DNA from: Bacteroidales bacterium | GTDB lineage: Bacteria; Bacteroidota; Bacteroidia; Bacteroidales; Marinilabiliaceae | Assembly: GCA_024401295.1 (NCBI GenBank) | Contig: JAKSLG010000005.1 | Location: forward strand, 1 to 64,000 | DNA: 64,000 nt | Direction of reading: 5' to 3' | Shown: in pieces, positions 55,534-63,108 of the stretch | Position numbering within the stretch: position 1 is the stretch's first letter | Layout of the letters: every line of letters starts with the position of its first letter | Notes under the pieces: generated by a model | Seen by the model: only the letters and a program-made list of their open reading frames with translations | Databases searched by the model: none | Told to the model about the DNA's origin: nothing | Made by a program: the position numbers and the translations under genes

Positions 55534-56649
55534 ATGCAGATAGAACTTCAAGAAATAGCCATACGCGACTTGGTGGCAGATTATGAGAACAACGACGAAC
55601 AGGGCGTTTCGGCTTACAGTGGTAAATTGGATATTCGTCCGCCATATCAGCGCGAATTTGTATATAAGGAAGAACAGCAAAAGGCCGTCATACAAACCAT
55701 ATCAAAGGGATTTCCGCTCAACGTGATGTATTGGGCCACACGTGAAGACGGCACATTTGAGGTGATTGACGGACAGCAACGAACCATGTCCATTTGCGAA
55801 TACGTAGGAAAAAATGCAGAAGGAGGTAATTTCTCTGTGGTGTTCGATGACGACAAGAACCCTAAGACATTCAACAATCTCACAGGTGACAAGCAAAAAC
55901 AGATACTCGACTACAAGCTGACTATCTACAAATGTACCGGAACCGACAGCGAAAAACTCGACTGGTTCCGCACCATCAATATTGCAGGCGAACGACTGAC
56001 AGATCAGGAGTTGCGCAACGCTGTTTATGCCGGACCATTTACGGCTGATGCCAAAAAGAAATTCAGCAAGACTGGTTGTGTCGCCTATAAGTTGGGCAAC
56101 AAACTCCTGAACGGAAACTGCATTCGTCAGGAATATCTCGAAACAGCCATAGAATGGATAAACAATGGTGATGTGTCGGCATATATGTCTAAACACCAAA
56201 AGGACAGCAATGCAGATGAGTTATGGACATACTTCAAGAATGTAATAGATTGGGTGAACCTGAAATTCAACAAATATCGCAAGGAGATGAAGGGTGTTGC
56301 CTGGGGTAAACTCTACAACAAGCACAAAGATGATAAACTCGACGCCAACGAACTTGAAAAGAAGATTGCTGAACTGATGAAAGACAGCGATGTGCAGAAG
56401 AAGTCGGGCATATATGCATACGTGCTCGATGGCGACGAACATCATCTTGGCATCCGAGCTTTCGACGACAACACAAAACGAGAAGTCTACGAGAAACAGA
56501 ACGGAATCTGCAAAATTTGTGGCAAGCACTTCGAAATAGAACAGATGGAAGCGGACCACATAACCCCTTGGAAAGAAGGAGGACGCACCATTGCCGAGAA
56601 CTGTCAGATGCTCTGCCGAGAATGCAACAGGAGAAAGAGTTCTAAGTAA
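55534..56649 (+). CDS. DUF262-HNH nuclease (GmrSD-like single chain)
   Basis: A 371-aa protein. Residues about 15-130 form the ParB-like NTPase/DUF262 domain: RPPYQREFVYKEEQQKAVIQ and FEVIDGQQRTMSI (DGQQR motif). The C-terminal HNH domain (about 318-371) has CKICGKHF, the catalytic EADHITPWKEGG and MLCRECNRRK, with four zinc cysteines. DUF262-HNH proteins relate to the GmrSD type IV enzymes that cut modified DNA in an NTP-dependent way. Being encoded next to a methyltransferase suggests it instead serves as the cutting half of a restriction-modification system, or attacks DNA with foreign modification. Confidence 0.85.
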   Translation: MQIELQEIAIRDLVADYENNDEQGVSAYSGKLDIRPPYQREFVYKEEQQKAVIQTISKGFPLNVMYWATREDGTFEVIDGQQRTMSICEYVGKNAEGGNFSVVFDDDKNPKTFNNLTGDKQKQILDYKLTIYKCTGTDSEKLDWFRTINIAGERLTDQELRNAVYAGPFTADAKKKFSKTGCVAYKLGNKLLNGNCIRQEYLETAIEWINNGDVSAYMSKHQKDSNADELWTYFKNVIDWVNLKFNKYRKEMKGVAWGKLYNKHKDDKLDANELEKKIAELMKDSDVQKKSGIYAYVLDGDEHHLGIRAFDDNTKREVYEKQNGICKICGKHFEIEQMEADHITPWKEGGRTIAENCQMLCRECNRRKSSK

Positions 56650-56669
56650 AAACAATCACATACAAAAGT

Positions 56670-56709
56670 CCCCCGTTCGGCGTAGGCTCCCGCCTACGCC
56701 GAACGGGGG
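56670..56709. repeat. Long GC-rich perfect palindrome
   Basis: An 18-base stem (56670-56687 with 56692-56709, arms starting CCCCCGTTCGGCG) and a TCCC loop, GC-rich within AT-rich surroundings. No T tract follows, so it is not a normal intrinsic terminator. It may be a REP-like element, and it ends the methyltransferase/nuclease unit. Confidence 0.8.
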
Positions 56710-56875
56710 GAAATAAAACAAGCTCATCCCATACAAATGGAATGTTGACTGTCTTTATCAAGTGCGTCACTTATAGTTTGAACAATTGATATTTCTTGCT
56801 GATGATTCTACTGGTTTTTATTCGTATCCACATTCCTCGCTAATGCATAACGTTTTACACCTTAGGCACAATTGT

Positions 56876-57283
56876 CTAGTATTCATCACCTTCTTCATCC
56901 ACTATGGGTTTACAGGTGACATTGACCATCTTCACCAAATAGCCACAAAAGTTTTTTGATTTGTCGTTAGGTTCTGGTTCGCTTTCCCATCCATCAGCTT
57001 CATTGAGTGAAATGTATGTTTCACGCTTATTCTTATTCTCGTCCAACTGGACTATCTCCGCCTCAATACTTACAACCGTACCCTCAATCGACAGACTTAA
57101 AATATCATGATGCTCTTCAATAAAGCTAACCTTGTGCCCATTGGCCACACATCCTCTTCCTGCTTTCCTTGCACCCCAAACCACATGGTCGCCCACTTTA
57201 AACGGTTCGCCACAACATTGTATCTGCCACGAGCTATAATAAACGTAGCACTCTTCTAGAGTTTTCTCTGTTACCAATACCAT
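56876..57283 (-). CDS. DUF6578-like protein
   Basis: A 135-aa protein with no signal peptide. The segment SSWQIQCCGEPFKVGDHVVW near residue 17 resembles DUF6578 proteins, better known from Actinobacteria. The C-terminus is acidic (DEEGDEY). Function is unknown. The gene is isolated on the minus strand between the palindrome at 56.7 kb and the imperfect one at 57.3 kb. Confidence 0.5.
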   Translation of the reverse strand: MVLVTEKTLEECYVYYSSWQIQCCGEPFKVGDHVVWGARKAGRGCVANGHKVSFIEEHHDILSLSIEGTVVSIEAEIVQLDENKNKRETYISLNEADGWESEPEPNDKSKNFCGYLVKMVNVTCKPIVDEEGDEY

Positions 57284-57312
57284 TTTGCATTTAAATTATA
57301 GTTACATCTATT

Positions 57313-57390
57313 AGTGTCAAGGGAAGTCCAATTGTTACAACATAAAAAAATTTTCTTGCATTATGTAACAAACAACGGAACAATGACACT
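57313..57390. repeat. 78-base imperfect palindrome
   Basis: Ends are perfect (AGTGTCA 57313-57319 with TGACACT 57384-57390). Inside, TTGTTACAACATAA (57332-57345) nearly pairs with TTATGTAACAA (57361-57371). It could be a miniature mobile element or a regulatory hairpin in the 230-base gap between the DUF6578-like gene and the sigma operon. Confidence 0.55.
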
Positions 57391-57517
57391 ATATGTATGA
57401 TTGTTGTTGGACAGGGAAAGGTCTGTCTGCAAAACCGAACTCACGCCAATCCTTAGAGCGGTAACAAGATTCTTCGGCATCAGCCATTCATTTATGGCTG
57501 GTGCTTTCTTTATTAGG

Positions 57518-57865
57518 CTATTTGTCGTCAAGCAGATAAGCCTTTAGTATATCGATTGGTGGTACAGGGCTACCATAATTAGGTGAAGAATCGTCTATCT
57601 TGCCACCTCGTCCTGTCCTGTGCAATTTTGGCATGGTAACCGATATGTTGCGACGAGCAGGACGACCTTTGATATTCGTAGCGTTAATCTCTTCTTCCAT
57701 GATGGCAAAGTTCCGCGTATCGAGTTCGCCAGCAGCTCGTTTCTCCATCAACTGCAACACATTAAATGTCAGGATAAAGTCTTCTGCAAGTTCGTCTCGC
57801 ACCGTCTGTTTCTGTTCTGAATTAAGGCGGAGATATACGTAGTCTATAAGTTGTTCTCGTTTCAT
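57518..57865 (-). CDS. Small anti-sigma-like protein
   Basis: A 115-aa protein with no transmembrane helix. Residues 1-45 (MKREQLIDYVYLRLNSEQKQ, then DELAEDFILTFNVLQLM) have the helix pattern of the anti-sigma domain of ZAS-type proteins, without the zinc Cys/His residues. The rest is basic and probably disordered (KGRPARRNISVTMPKLHRTG), ending in PPIDILKAYLLDDK. Its ATG overlaps the sigma-factor stop (ATGA), the usual sigma/anti-sigma arrangement. The assignment rests on pattern and context only. Confidence 0.45.
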   Translation of the reverse strand: MKREQLIDYVYLRLNSEQKQTVRDELAEDFILTFNVLQLMEKRAAGELDTRNFAIMEEEINATNIKGRPARRNISVTMPKLHRTGRGGKIDDSSPNYGSPVPPIDILKAYLLDDK

Positions 57866-58452
57866 AATGCAGATTTTTCTATTTCTATCACCAACTTCTT
57901 GATTTTTTGTTTGAGACGTGTTCGCATGACACGAAGGTAGCCATCAGATATGTGAAGAATCGATGTGAGCGATATATTTTCAGCAGAATGTGCAATTCCG
58001 GCTTTTTCAATCAAGTCGTAAAAGAATATAATTCTTTCAGGAGCAGAATATGTCTCGTTCACTTTTTCAAAGAGGAGAATAGCCGTGTGCTTCTGCATCT
58101 CGGAAACGACTGTATCGTTCTCCTCGTACCTGTCATGAGCGACTTCGAACTTGTCAGTCGGCATCTTTTTTTGCCTGCGCAACACATTGCTTGATATATA
58201 GTTGAAAAGTGTAGTTTTCAACCAGCTGCATCGAGCTCCGTCACTGTCCATCCTGATGGTGTGGAATGATGCGAATGGCCCTTTTTTGTCCTCACGCAGA
58301 TAGAGGAAGAAGTCCATAAGCGTATCTTCAAAATCTTCAATACTGATTCCTTCGGAGCGCATTACTTGTTCCAACGCAGTGCGAAATTTGTCTGTGATGA
58401 GATTGTATACATATCCTTCTTCTGTGTGCAGTATGTCGTCAATATACATCAT
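57862..58452 (-). CDS. Divergent ECF-like sigma factor
   Basis: About 196 aa; ATG 58452 is preferred over an in-frame TTG at 58461. The sigma region 2 pattern is FEDTLMDFFLYLRE and WLKTTLFNYISSNVLRRQKK. Region 4 appears as ENISLTSILHISDGYLRVMR, a helix-turn-helix, then TRLKQKIKKLV. It is clearly diverged from housekeeping ECF factors. It lies between a caspase-like peptidase gene (5-base gap) and a small anti-sigma-like gene (4-base overlap), so all three are translationally linked. Confidence 0.6.
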   Translation of the reverse strand: MMYIDDILHTEEGYVYNLITDKFRTALEQVMRSEGISIEDFEDTLMDFFLYLREDKKGPFASFHTIRMDSDGARCSWLKTTLFNYISSNVLRRQKKMPTDKFEVAHDRYEENDTVVSEMQKHTAILLFEKVNETYSAPERIIFFYDLIEKAGIAHSAENISLTSILHISDGYLRVMRTRLKQKIKKLVIEIEKSAL

Positions 58453-58457
58453 AGCAA

Positions 58458-59012
58458 TCAATAGTGGATGAATCCGAGTTTGTCTCGCAACCCTGCATAA
58501 AGAAGGTCGTAGTTCTTAAATATAGTCTGAGTGGTTGAGTATTTGAGGTATTCGGAAAAGAATGCAACATCATTTATGGCGGCAAGCGATTCTTCAACAC
58601 TCTTGGTATATCCAGAGACTATAAATGCCTCACTTTCATATTTGAAATCCCGTATAACATCCTCGTCGGCAGATAGAGTCTGGCAACTGCTGAAGTGCAC
58701 CAGCTTGTCACGAAAGATTGTGCCGCCCATGTCGAGCAATTCTGGCATCGTGATTTTGTAATCTTCTCCTTCAAGGCATATCCCGCCCTTGTCGCCATGC
58801 AGACTGAACATGATGATGTTGTATGAACTGTATTTCCGAAGTTGCTTAAGATAGTATTGCAATTCGTTGCGAGTAGCTACACGACGATATATTGTGTTGA
58901 TATCGTGCATCTCCTTTAGAAACTGCATCAATGGTTCTGAATTGAGGTTGAGACGGTTCTCCTTGTCTGTCAGTAAGAAATCCGACTCTATGCATATTAT
59001 ACCTTGCTTCAT
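58458..59012 (-). CDS. Caspase-like DUF6642-type peptidase
   Basis: A 184-aa cytoplasmic protein. A His-Cys dyad sits in the caspase-fold arrangement: His72 in IMFSLHGDKGGICLEG and Cys110 in KLVHFSSCQTLSADED. The N-terminus MKQGIICIES and the segment YRRVATRNELQYYLKQLRKY match what I recall of DUF6642, a CHAT/caspase-related family. It has no fused sensor domain. It is the first gene of a three-gene operon with a sigma factor and an anti-sigma-like protein, suggesting that it cleaves a partner to alter transcription; this is inference. Confidence 0.6.
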   Translation of the reverse strand: MKQGIICIESDFLLTDKENRLNLNSEPLMQFLKEMHDINTIYRRVATRNELQYYLKQLRKYSSYNIIMFSLHGDKGGICLEGEDYKITMPELLDMGGTIFRDKLVHFSSCQTLSADEDVIRDFKYESEAFIVSGYTKSVEESLAAINDVAFFSEYLKYSTTQTIFKNYDLLYAGLRDKLGFIHY

Positions 59013-59266
59013 GAGTAGTGAATAGAAGAGTTTTCGGTAGTAATCTATTAAGAGGTTTGACTATTTGTCCCATTCTGTTGCAGAATATGGCGACATAGTC
59101 CCCTTTTTGTACGACGAGAACAAAAATATGTTGTTTTTTTTCAAAACAGGCGACAAGTCGTCCGTTAATGAGGATGTGAGCATTTTTTTTGAGGCAAGTT
59201 GTAACAAGCGAACAAACACTGACACTTTATGATTGAAAAACAAATTAACACAAAAGACGAGATAAT

Positions 59267-60802
59267 ATGTGGCGACTTGAACATTTTCTTAGAATCGAAT
59301 ATCCGTATAGAGACACAGATACAACTAAATGTGCCATAATTCTGTGGTTGTCTTCATCAAGACAACTGCTGATTGATCCGCTACAACTGCATAAGACAAT
59401 TATAGCTAAACCAGATTTTGGAGAATTTTTGATCACTGACAAAATCAATGATTCGTACACAATCCATGTGACACATGATGCCATCAACATATACTGGACT
59501 GTAGTAACAACCGCTTTCAAAATGCCCAGAGTATTCTATTGCTCACGCCGCGAATATCTCAAGCAATGTGTCAAGATGATGTCGTTGTTGTGCGATAATA
59601 TCAAAAAGGGGAAAGAAACAGATTATACTAGACAACAGCTCTCTGAATTCAAAAGAAAGCTATGGAACAGGAAGTTTGTCGTGTATGGCCTAAGTCACAA
59701 TGATCCAGAGAGCATGGCCGACATGGCTTATGGCGTTTTCGATTTAAAGATAAAGACAGAATACGATCACGATTCAGACGTATGTTATAACATAAGTGTT
59801 GGACCTTTGAATTATTGCAGTGCTATAATTGATTATTCCACATTCCCACCTCTTCGCAACCAGCTTGAAAATGCCGTTTATTGTTATGGAGAAGAATGTC
59901 GCCTTCGATTCATTTACGAATACTTTGGCGAGTCTACATATCTTGATTTTAAGGAAGGAATGCTTTATATTACGCATCCTGAAGGCTTTCGACTCAATGA
60001 TCTTGTTGCGTACATTGGCAGTTGTTATGGTATTATCAGGAACGTTTATTGCCACTTGCTCTCCTATGCAGTGTACAGATGGCGAAAATACACTTCTCTC
60101 AACGACAGACCCAATGGTGAGGCTCTCTACAATCAAATGAAATCAGTTGTCATAGAGAGATATCTGCAGGGAATACGCCTTTCTGATGATGACACATCCA
60201 CAGAGCATGCCTATAAGATAAATCACGTGTTGACGATGAAGGCTGGAAACAACGGCCTGACTGATGAATTTGGCAATTGCTATGTCATAGAAAACGACAC
60301 AATATGTCTCGACAGACTTGTCCGAAGGCCCTTGACTATAAAAGTCAGCGACTTGTCGCTATGGCTGACACGTTACGACCCTCAGAACTTGAAACTACTA
60401 CGTGGATGGTGGTTTAGCAAAGGTGAAAAAATTATGAAAAAGATAAAGGCACAGCTGCCGTCAGACATCGACCTGTGGCTCGCTCCTGCCGAAGGTAGCG
60501 AGTGGCCATTCCTCGATTTCCCCAAATTGTACATGACGCAGCACAAGCCATGTTACATGGATTTGAAACAAAAAATAATGTTTGAACTAGAAGGCTTCAA
60601 TCTGCTAAATAAAAAAGAACAGGAATCGGTGCAAAGGTTTATAGGTCGGCACTTTCATAGCTGTACAAAGGCTTACAATGATTATCCATCATTCGATATC
60701 CAGCGCGACAGGTCAACGGATATCACAAAAATCACTATACATTGCAAGAATTGCGACTCACGCGAAGACATTACAGATTATTCGAGTTGGCAGCTTGAAT
60801 AA
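59267..60802 (+). CDS. Large protein of unknown function
   Basis: A 511-aa protein with no signal peptide, clear transmembrane helix or family motif that I recognise. It is rich in Tyr, Cys and Trp. The C-terminus has paired cysteines and histidines (RHFHSCTKAYND, then HCKNCDSREDI) that might bind zinc. It is divergent from the caspase/sigma operon across a 254-base gap and is followed 91 bases later by a WG-repeat protein. Composition is AT-rich, fitting acquired DNA. Confidence 0.6.
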   Translation: MWRLEHFLRIEYPYRDTDTTKCAIILWLSSSRQLLIDPLQLHKTIIAKPDFGEFLITDKINDSYTIHVTHDAINIYWTVVTTAFKMPRVFYCSRREYLKQCVKMMSLLCDNIKKGKETDYTRQQLSEFKRKLWNRKFVVYGLSHNDPESMADMAYGVFDLKIKTEYDHDSDVCYNISVGPLNYCSAIIDYSTFPPLRNQLENAVYCYGEECRLRFIYEYFGESTYLDFKEGMLYITHPEGFRLNDLVAYIGSCYGIIRNVYCHLLSYAVYRWRKYTSLNDRPNGEALYNQMKSVVIERYLQGIRLSDDDTSTEHAYKINHVLTMKAGNNGLTDEFGNCYVIENDTICLDRLVRRPLTIKVSDLSLWLTRYDPQNLKLLRGWWFSKGEKIMKKIKAQLPSDIDLWLAPAEGSEWPFLDFPKLYMTQHKPCYMDLKQKIMFELEGFNLLNKKEQESVQRFIGRHFHSCTKAYNDYPSFDIQRDRSTDITKITIHCKNCDSREDITDYSSWQLE

Positions 60803-60893
60803 GTGTGGAATTTTGCAGATAAATTCCAATGCGCAAAAAGATCGCATAGCCAGCATATACATTTGTATTCAAACATCACAAAAACACAAGATT

Positions 60894-62501
60894 ATGGAAC
60901 AGAATGAAGACTTGCTTAAAAAGTTAGAAGAGTCACTGCCGACTCCAGACATCATGAGAAAAAGAGGACCAAATATCCGCTCAAAATACGAGAAAGCCCG
61001 TTCGGGTGTCGTTTTTGAAGAGAATGGCCTATGGGGTATTAAAGATTCAAACGGCGATATTGTTTATAAGCCGGAATTCAAATTGATATCAAAAAGTTCA
61101 TCTTCCGTATTTTTTCTTAAACCCGATGGGGCATACATCAAGATAAAAAATGGTTGCGAGGAACAAGGGCGCTTAATGGAGGACGAGATGCCATATATAG
61201 TCAATGGCAAGGTGGGATTCGTGGAGAACAATGTGGTTATCGTTCCTCCTGTATACGACAACGTTAGCCAAAGGTTAGGAAGTCTTTTGGTGGCAGAAAA
61301 AGATGGTGAATACACATATTACGATATGTCAGGCAAGCAGGTCCTCCACAATTTAAGACGATTTGATGGTGACGACATTCCTGAATCCAGAATATACTTA
61401 CGTACTAATGCGTTTGACAAATTTACTACCTGCAGATTCGTTGGACAACAAGAGATCAACAATCCTAATGTTGTTAAAGTTCGTGACGAATGGGTTGAAC
61501 TGGAGCGATACAGCAAAGATGAAATACTTTCGATGCTGATTGACCCGAACGATGATTTAGCTTTGACCGCAGAAAACATATCACTATTGACCAACGAGTT
61601 CTCGTATGAGTATAGTGTTTATTTCACTCAGTCGAACAGTCCTAATCCACTGCAAGATTGTCTTGATCAACTTGCCAGAATGAAGACTTTCTGCAATTCA
61701 TGGTATTATGTTGTAAAAATATGGCAGGCTCCAGGCGAACATGTCAATGCTTCCGAGTTAAGACATTTCAGGCACAAGCTGAATGAAACAAGACAATTGG
61801 GAGAGTTGACCATTGCAGTCGGTCATGATGCTTCACTTAAATCTGGCGAGGTGCGTATGCTCTTTATAACACATTATCACGAACGTTGCTTCCCTGCAGA
61901 TTTCGAATTTGAATGGAGGAAGAAATGTCGTACATTGTCAATTAGTGAGTTGAAGGATGCCGTTCCTGAATTAAAGGAGGCAATCAAAGATGAAATATTG
62001 GAGAAAAATCAAGCCGAAGTGTATCAGGACCAGCTATTGCCTGTTCTGGAAAACATTAGGTATTCCGATAACATTTCATGGGAAAAAACTGAAAATGCAC
62101 TGGAGTTTTTTGTGGCAGAAGGCAGTCCAGTGAAATTGACACTATTATACTCTTTGTTTGACGCCGTTAATCGAATCAGACACAACGACATTGAAGCTGC
62201 ACTATTCCATATCCGCGTCTCCTTATGGGCCTTGAAACATGGTTCTTCTGTAACCGCTGTGTATAAGGATATGACACCATGGGATTATACGATGGAAGTG
62301 TCAAGAAACCACAATGCCAATAAACTTGGTGCCCCACTCCTCGAGTTAAAGACCGCATTGTTGACCGTCGGTGCAAAATCGTGCGCTCAGCTCAAACTGG
62401 AAGAGAGAACCAACAGCGACTATTACAAAGAGTTGGACTACATGCGTTTGGATGACTTTTCAAGCAAAGATATGCCGTCGTTTTGCTATGCAAAGCTTTA
62501 G
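60894..62501 (+). CDS. WG-repeat protein of unknown function
   Basis: A 535-aa protein starting MEQNEDLLKKLEESLPTPDI. Two to three WG-type repeats occupy about residues 40-155: GLWGIKDSNGDIVYKPEFKL, GKVGFVENNVVIVPPVYDNV and a third with YTYYDMSGKQVL. The remaining ~370 residues show no known motif. WG repeats usually form beta-rich binding surfaces. The start is ATG 60894, since upstream in-frame sequence lies inside the previous gene. A perfect -7 box TACATTTG (60858-60865) precedes it but lacks a good -33 box. Confidence 0.65.
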   Translation: MEQNEDLLKKLEESLPTPDIMRKRGPNIRSKYEKARSGVVFEENGLWGIKDSNGDIVYKPEFKLISKSSSSVFFLKPDGAYIKIKNGCEEQGRLMEDEMPYIVNGKVGFVENNVVIVPPVYDNVSQRLGSLLVAEKDGEYTYYDMSGKQVLHNLRRFDGDDIPESRIYLRTNAFDKFTTCRFVGQQEINNPNVVKVRDEWVELERYSKDEILSMLIDPNDDLALTAENISLLTNEFSYEYSVYFTQSNSPNPLQDCLDQLARMKTFCNSWYYVVKIWQAPGEHVNASELRHFRHKLNETRQLGELTIAVGHDASLKSGEVRMLFITHYHERCFPADFEFEWRKKCRTLSISELKDAVPELKEAIKDEILEKNQAEVYQDQLLPVLENIRYSDNISWEKTENALEFFVAEGSPVKLTLLYSLFDAVNRIRHNDIEAALFHIRVSLWALKHGSSVTAVYKDMTPWDYTMEVSRNHNANKLGAPLLELKTALLTVGAKSCAQLKLEERTNSDYYKELDYMRLDDFSSKDMPSFCYAKL

Positions 62502-62589
62502 GTTTTATTATGAATTCTATCTGAACAAAACAGTTTTCGCCACATCCTTTTGTGCCTAAACATTGCTTGTAGACTTGCATTAACAATAG

Positions 62590-62674
62590 GAAAGAATTGG
62601 AGGATATCCAAAGCGTTGCAAGACGTAAAGATCGGGGCAGTTTGCATCGAACCGTTGGAAGAACCAATTCTTTC
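62590..62674 (+). terminator. Long stem-loop after the WG-repeat gene
   Basis: GAAAGAATTGG (62590-62600) pairs perfectly with CCAATTCTTTC (62664-62674); inner pairing between TCCAAAGCGTTGCAA and TTTGCATCGAACCGTTGGA is plausible. A T-rich stretch (TTTGTTTTTAC) follows. It may be a terminator or part of a structured RNA. Confidence 0.5.
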
Positions 62675-62766
62675 TTTGTTTTTACTTGATATGCATGGTT
62701 CCGAAAATTAAAGGCCTCGTGCTTATTCTTATTTTTTTTGTTGATCTAAGAGTTTTATCTGTCTTT

Positions 62767-62797
62767 TTTGCCATACGTAAAGATATTTGTACATTTG
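62767..62797 (+). promoter_or_regulatory. Orphan promoter, exact Bacteroidota consensus
   Basis: TTTG (62767-62770), N19, TACATTTG (62790-62797). No gene starts downstream on this strand; a terminator follows within about 60 bases. Confidence 0.75.
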
Positions 62798-62803
62798 CAA
62801 TGC

Positions 62804-62868
62804 AATCAAACGATTGACTACATGCCGGGGGTTTCCAGAGATGGATCCCCCGGTTCCTCTTTTTTAGA
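62804..62868 (+). ncRNA. Candidate ~65-nt small RNA
   Basis: It runs from the predicted start of the orphan promoter to an intrinsic terminator, CCGGGGG (62825-62831) / CCCCCGG (62847-62853) followed by TTCCTCTTTTTT. An alternative is a 38-codon reading frame from ATG 62822 that reads through the terminator, which is unlikely. The remaining intergenic sequence, 62502-63108, holds a stem-loop before and tandem repeats after this element, and otherwise nothing I recognise. Confidence 0.55.
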
Positions 62869-62940
62869 AGGCTACTGTTATAGGCAATCTTCTTGTTTTG
62901 AATTCCTAATGCAGTTAATCACTCAGCTAAGATGTTGACC

Positions 62941-63032
62941 CTAAAAACAATCTTGGAAAGTCTTTTTTAGCTCTAAAAACAATCTTCCAACGTCTTTTTT
63001 TGCTAAAAAATCAATCTTGGAGAGTCTTTTTT
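62941..63032. repeat. Three tandem ~30-base repeats
   Basis: Units begin at 62941, 62973 and 63003. Each reads CTAAAAA, then a few bases, CAATCTTGG or CAATCTTCC, then GTCTTTTTT. Unit lengths are 32, 30 and about 30 bases, and each ends in a T6 or T7 run. They lie between the small RNA and the GH3 terminator. Confidence 0.8.
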
Positions 63033-63047
63033 GAAGAGAGTAGCAAC

Positions 63048-63086
63048 AAAAAAAAATCGGGCCGCATGAATATGCGAACCCGATTT
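63048..63086 (-). terminator. Intrinsic terminator after the GH3 gene
   Basis: On the minus strand AATCGGG, then CGCAT / ATGCG, then CCCGATT, followed by a run of nine T. Confidence 0.85.
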
Positions 63087-63108
63087 CTGTTTTTATGTCA
63101 AGACGAGA

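Noticed and set aside
56720-56875. Possible gene remnant on the minus strand (frame containing EISIVQTISDALDKDSQHS)
   Set aside because: The stretch looks weakly coding, but stops flank it on both sides, no family was recognised, and it is too short to support.
59061-59243. 60-codon open frame on the minus strand in the divergent gap
   Set aside because: It lies in the likely promoter region, is AT-rich, has no recognised motif and ends before the peptidase gene without coupling.
62822-62938. 38-codon frame across the small-RNA terminator
   Set aside because: It would require translation through a strong terminator hairpin and has no ribosome-binding or family evidence.
62941-63032. CRISPR array
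   Set aside because: The units abut without spacers, are imperfect, and no cas genes are in the window.
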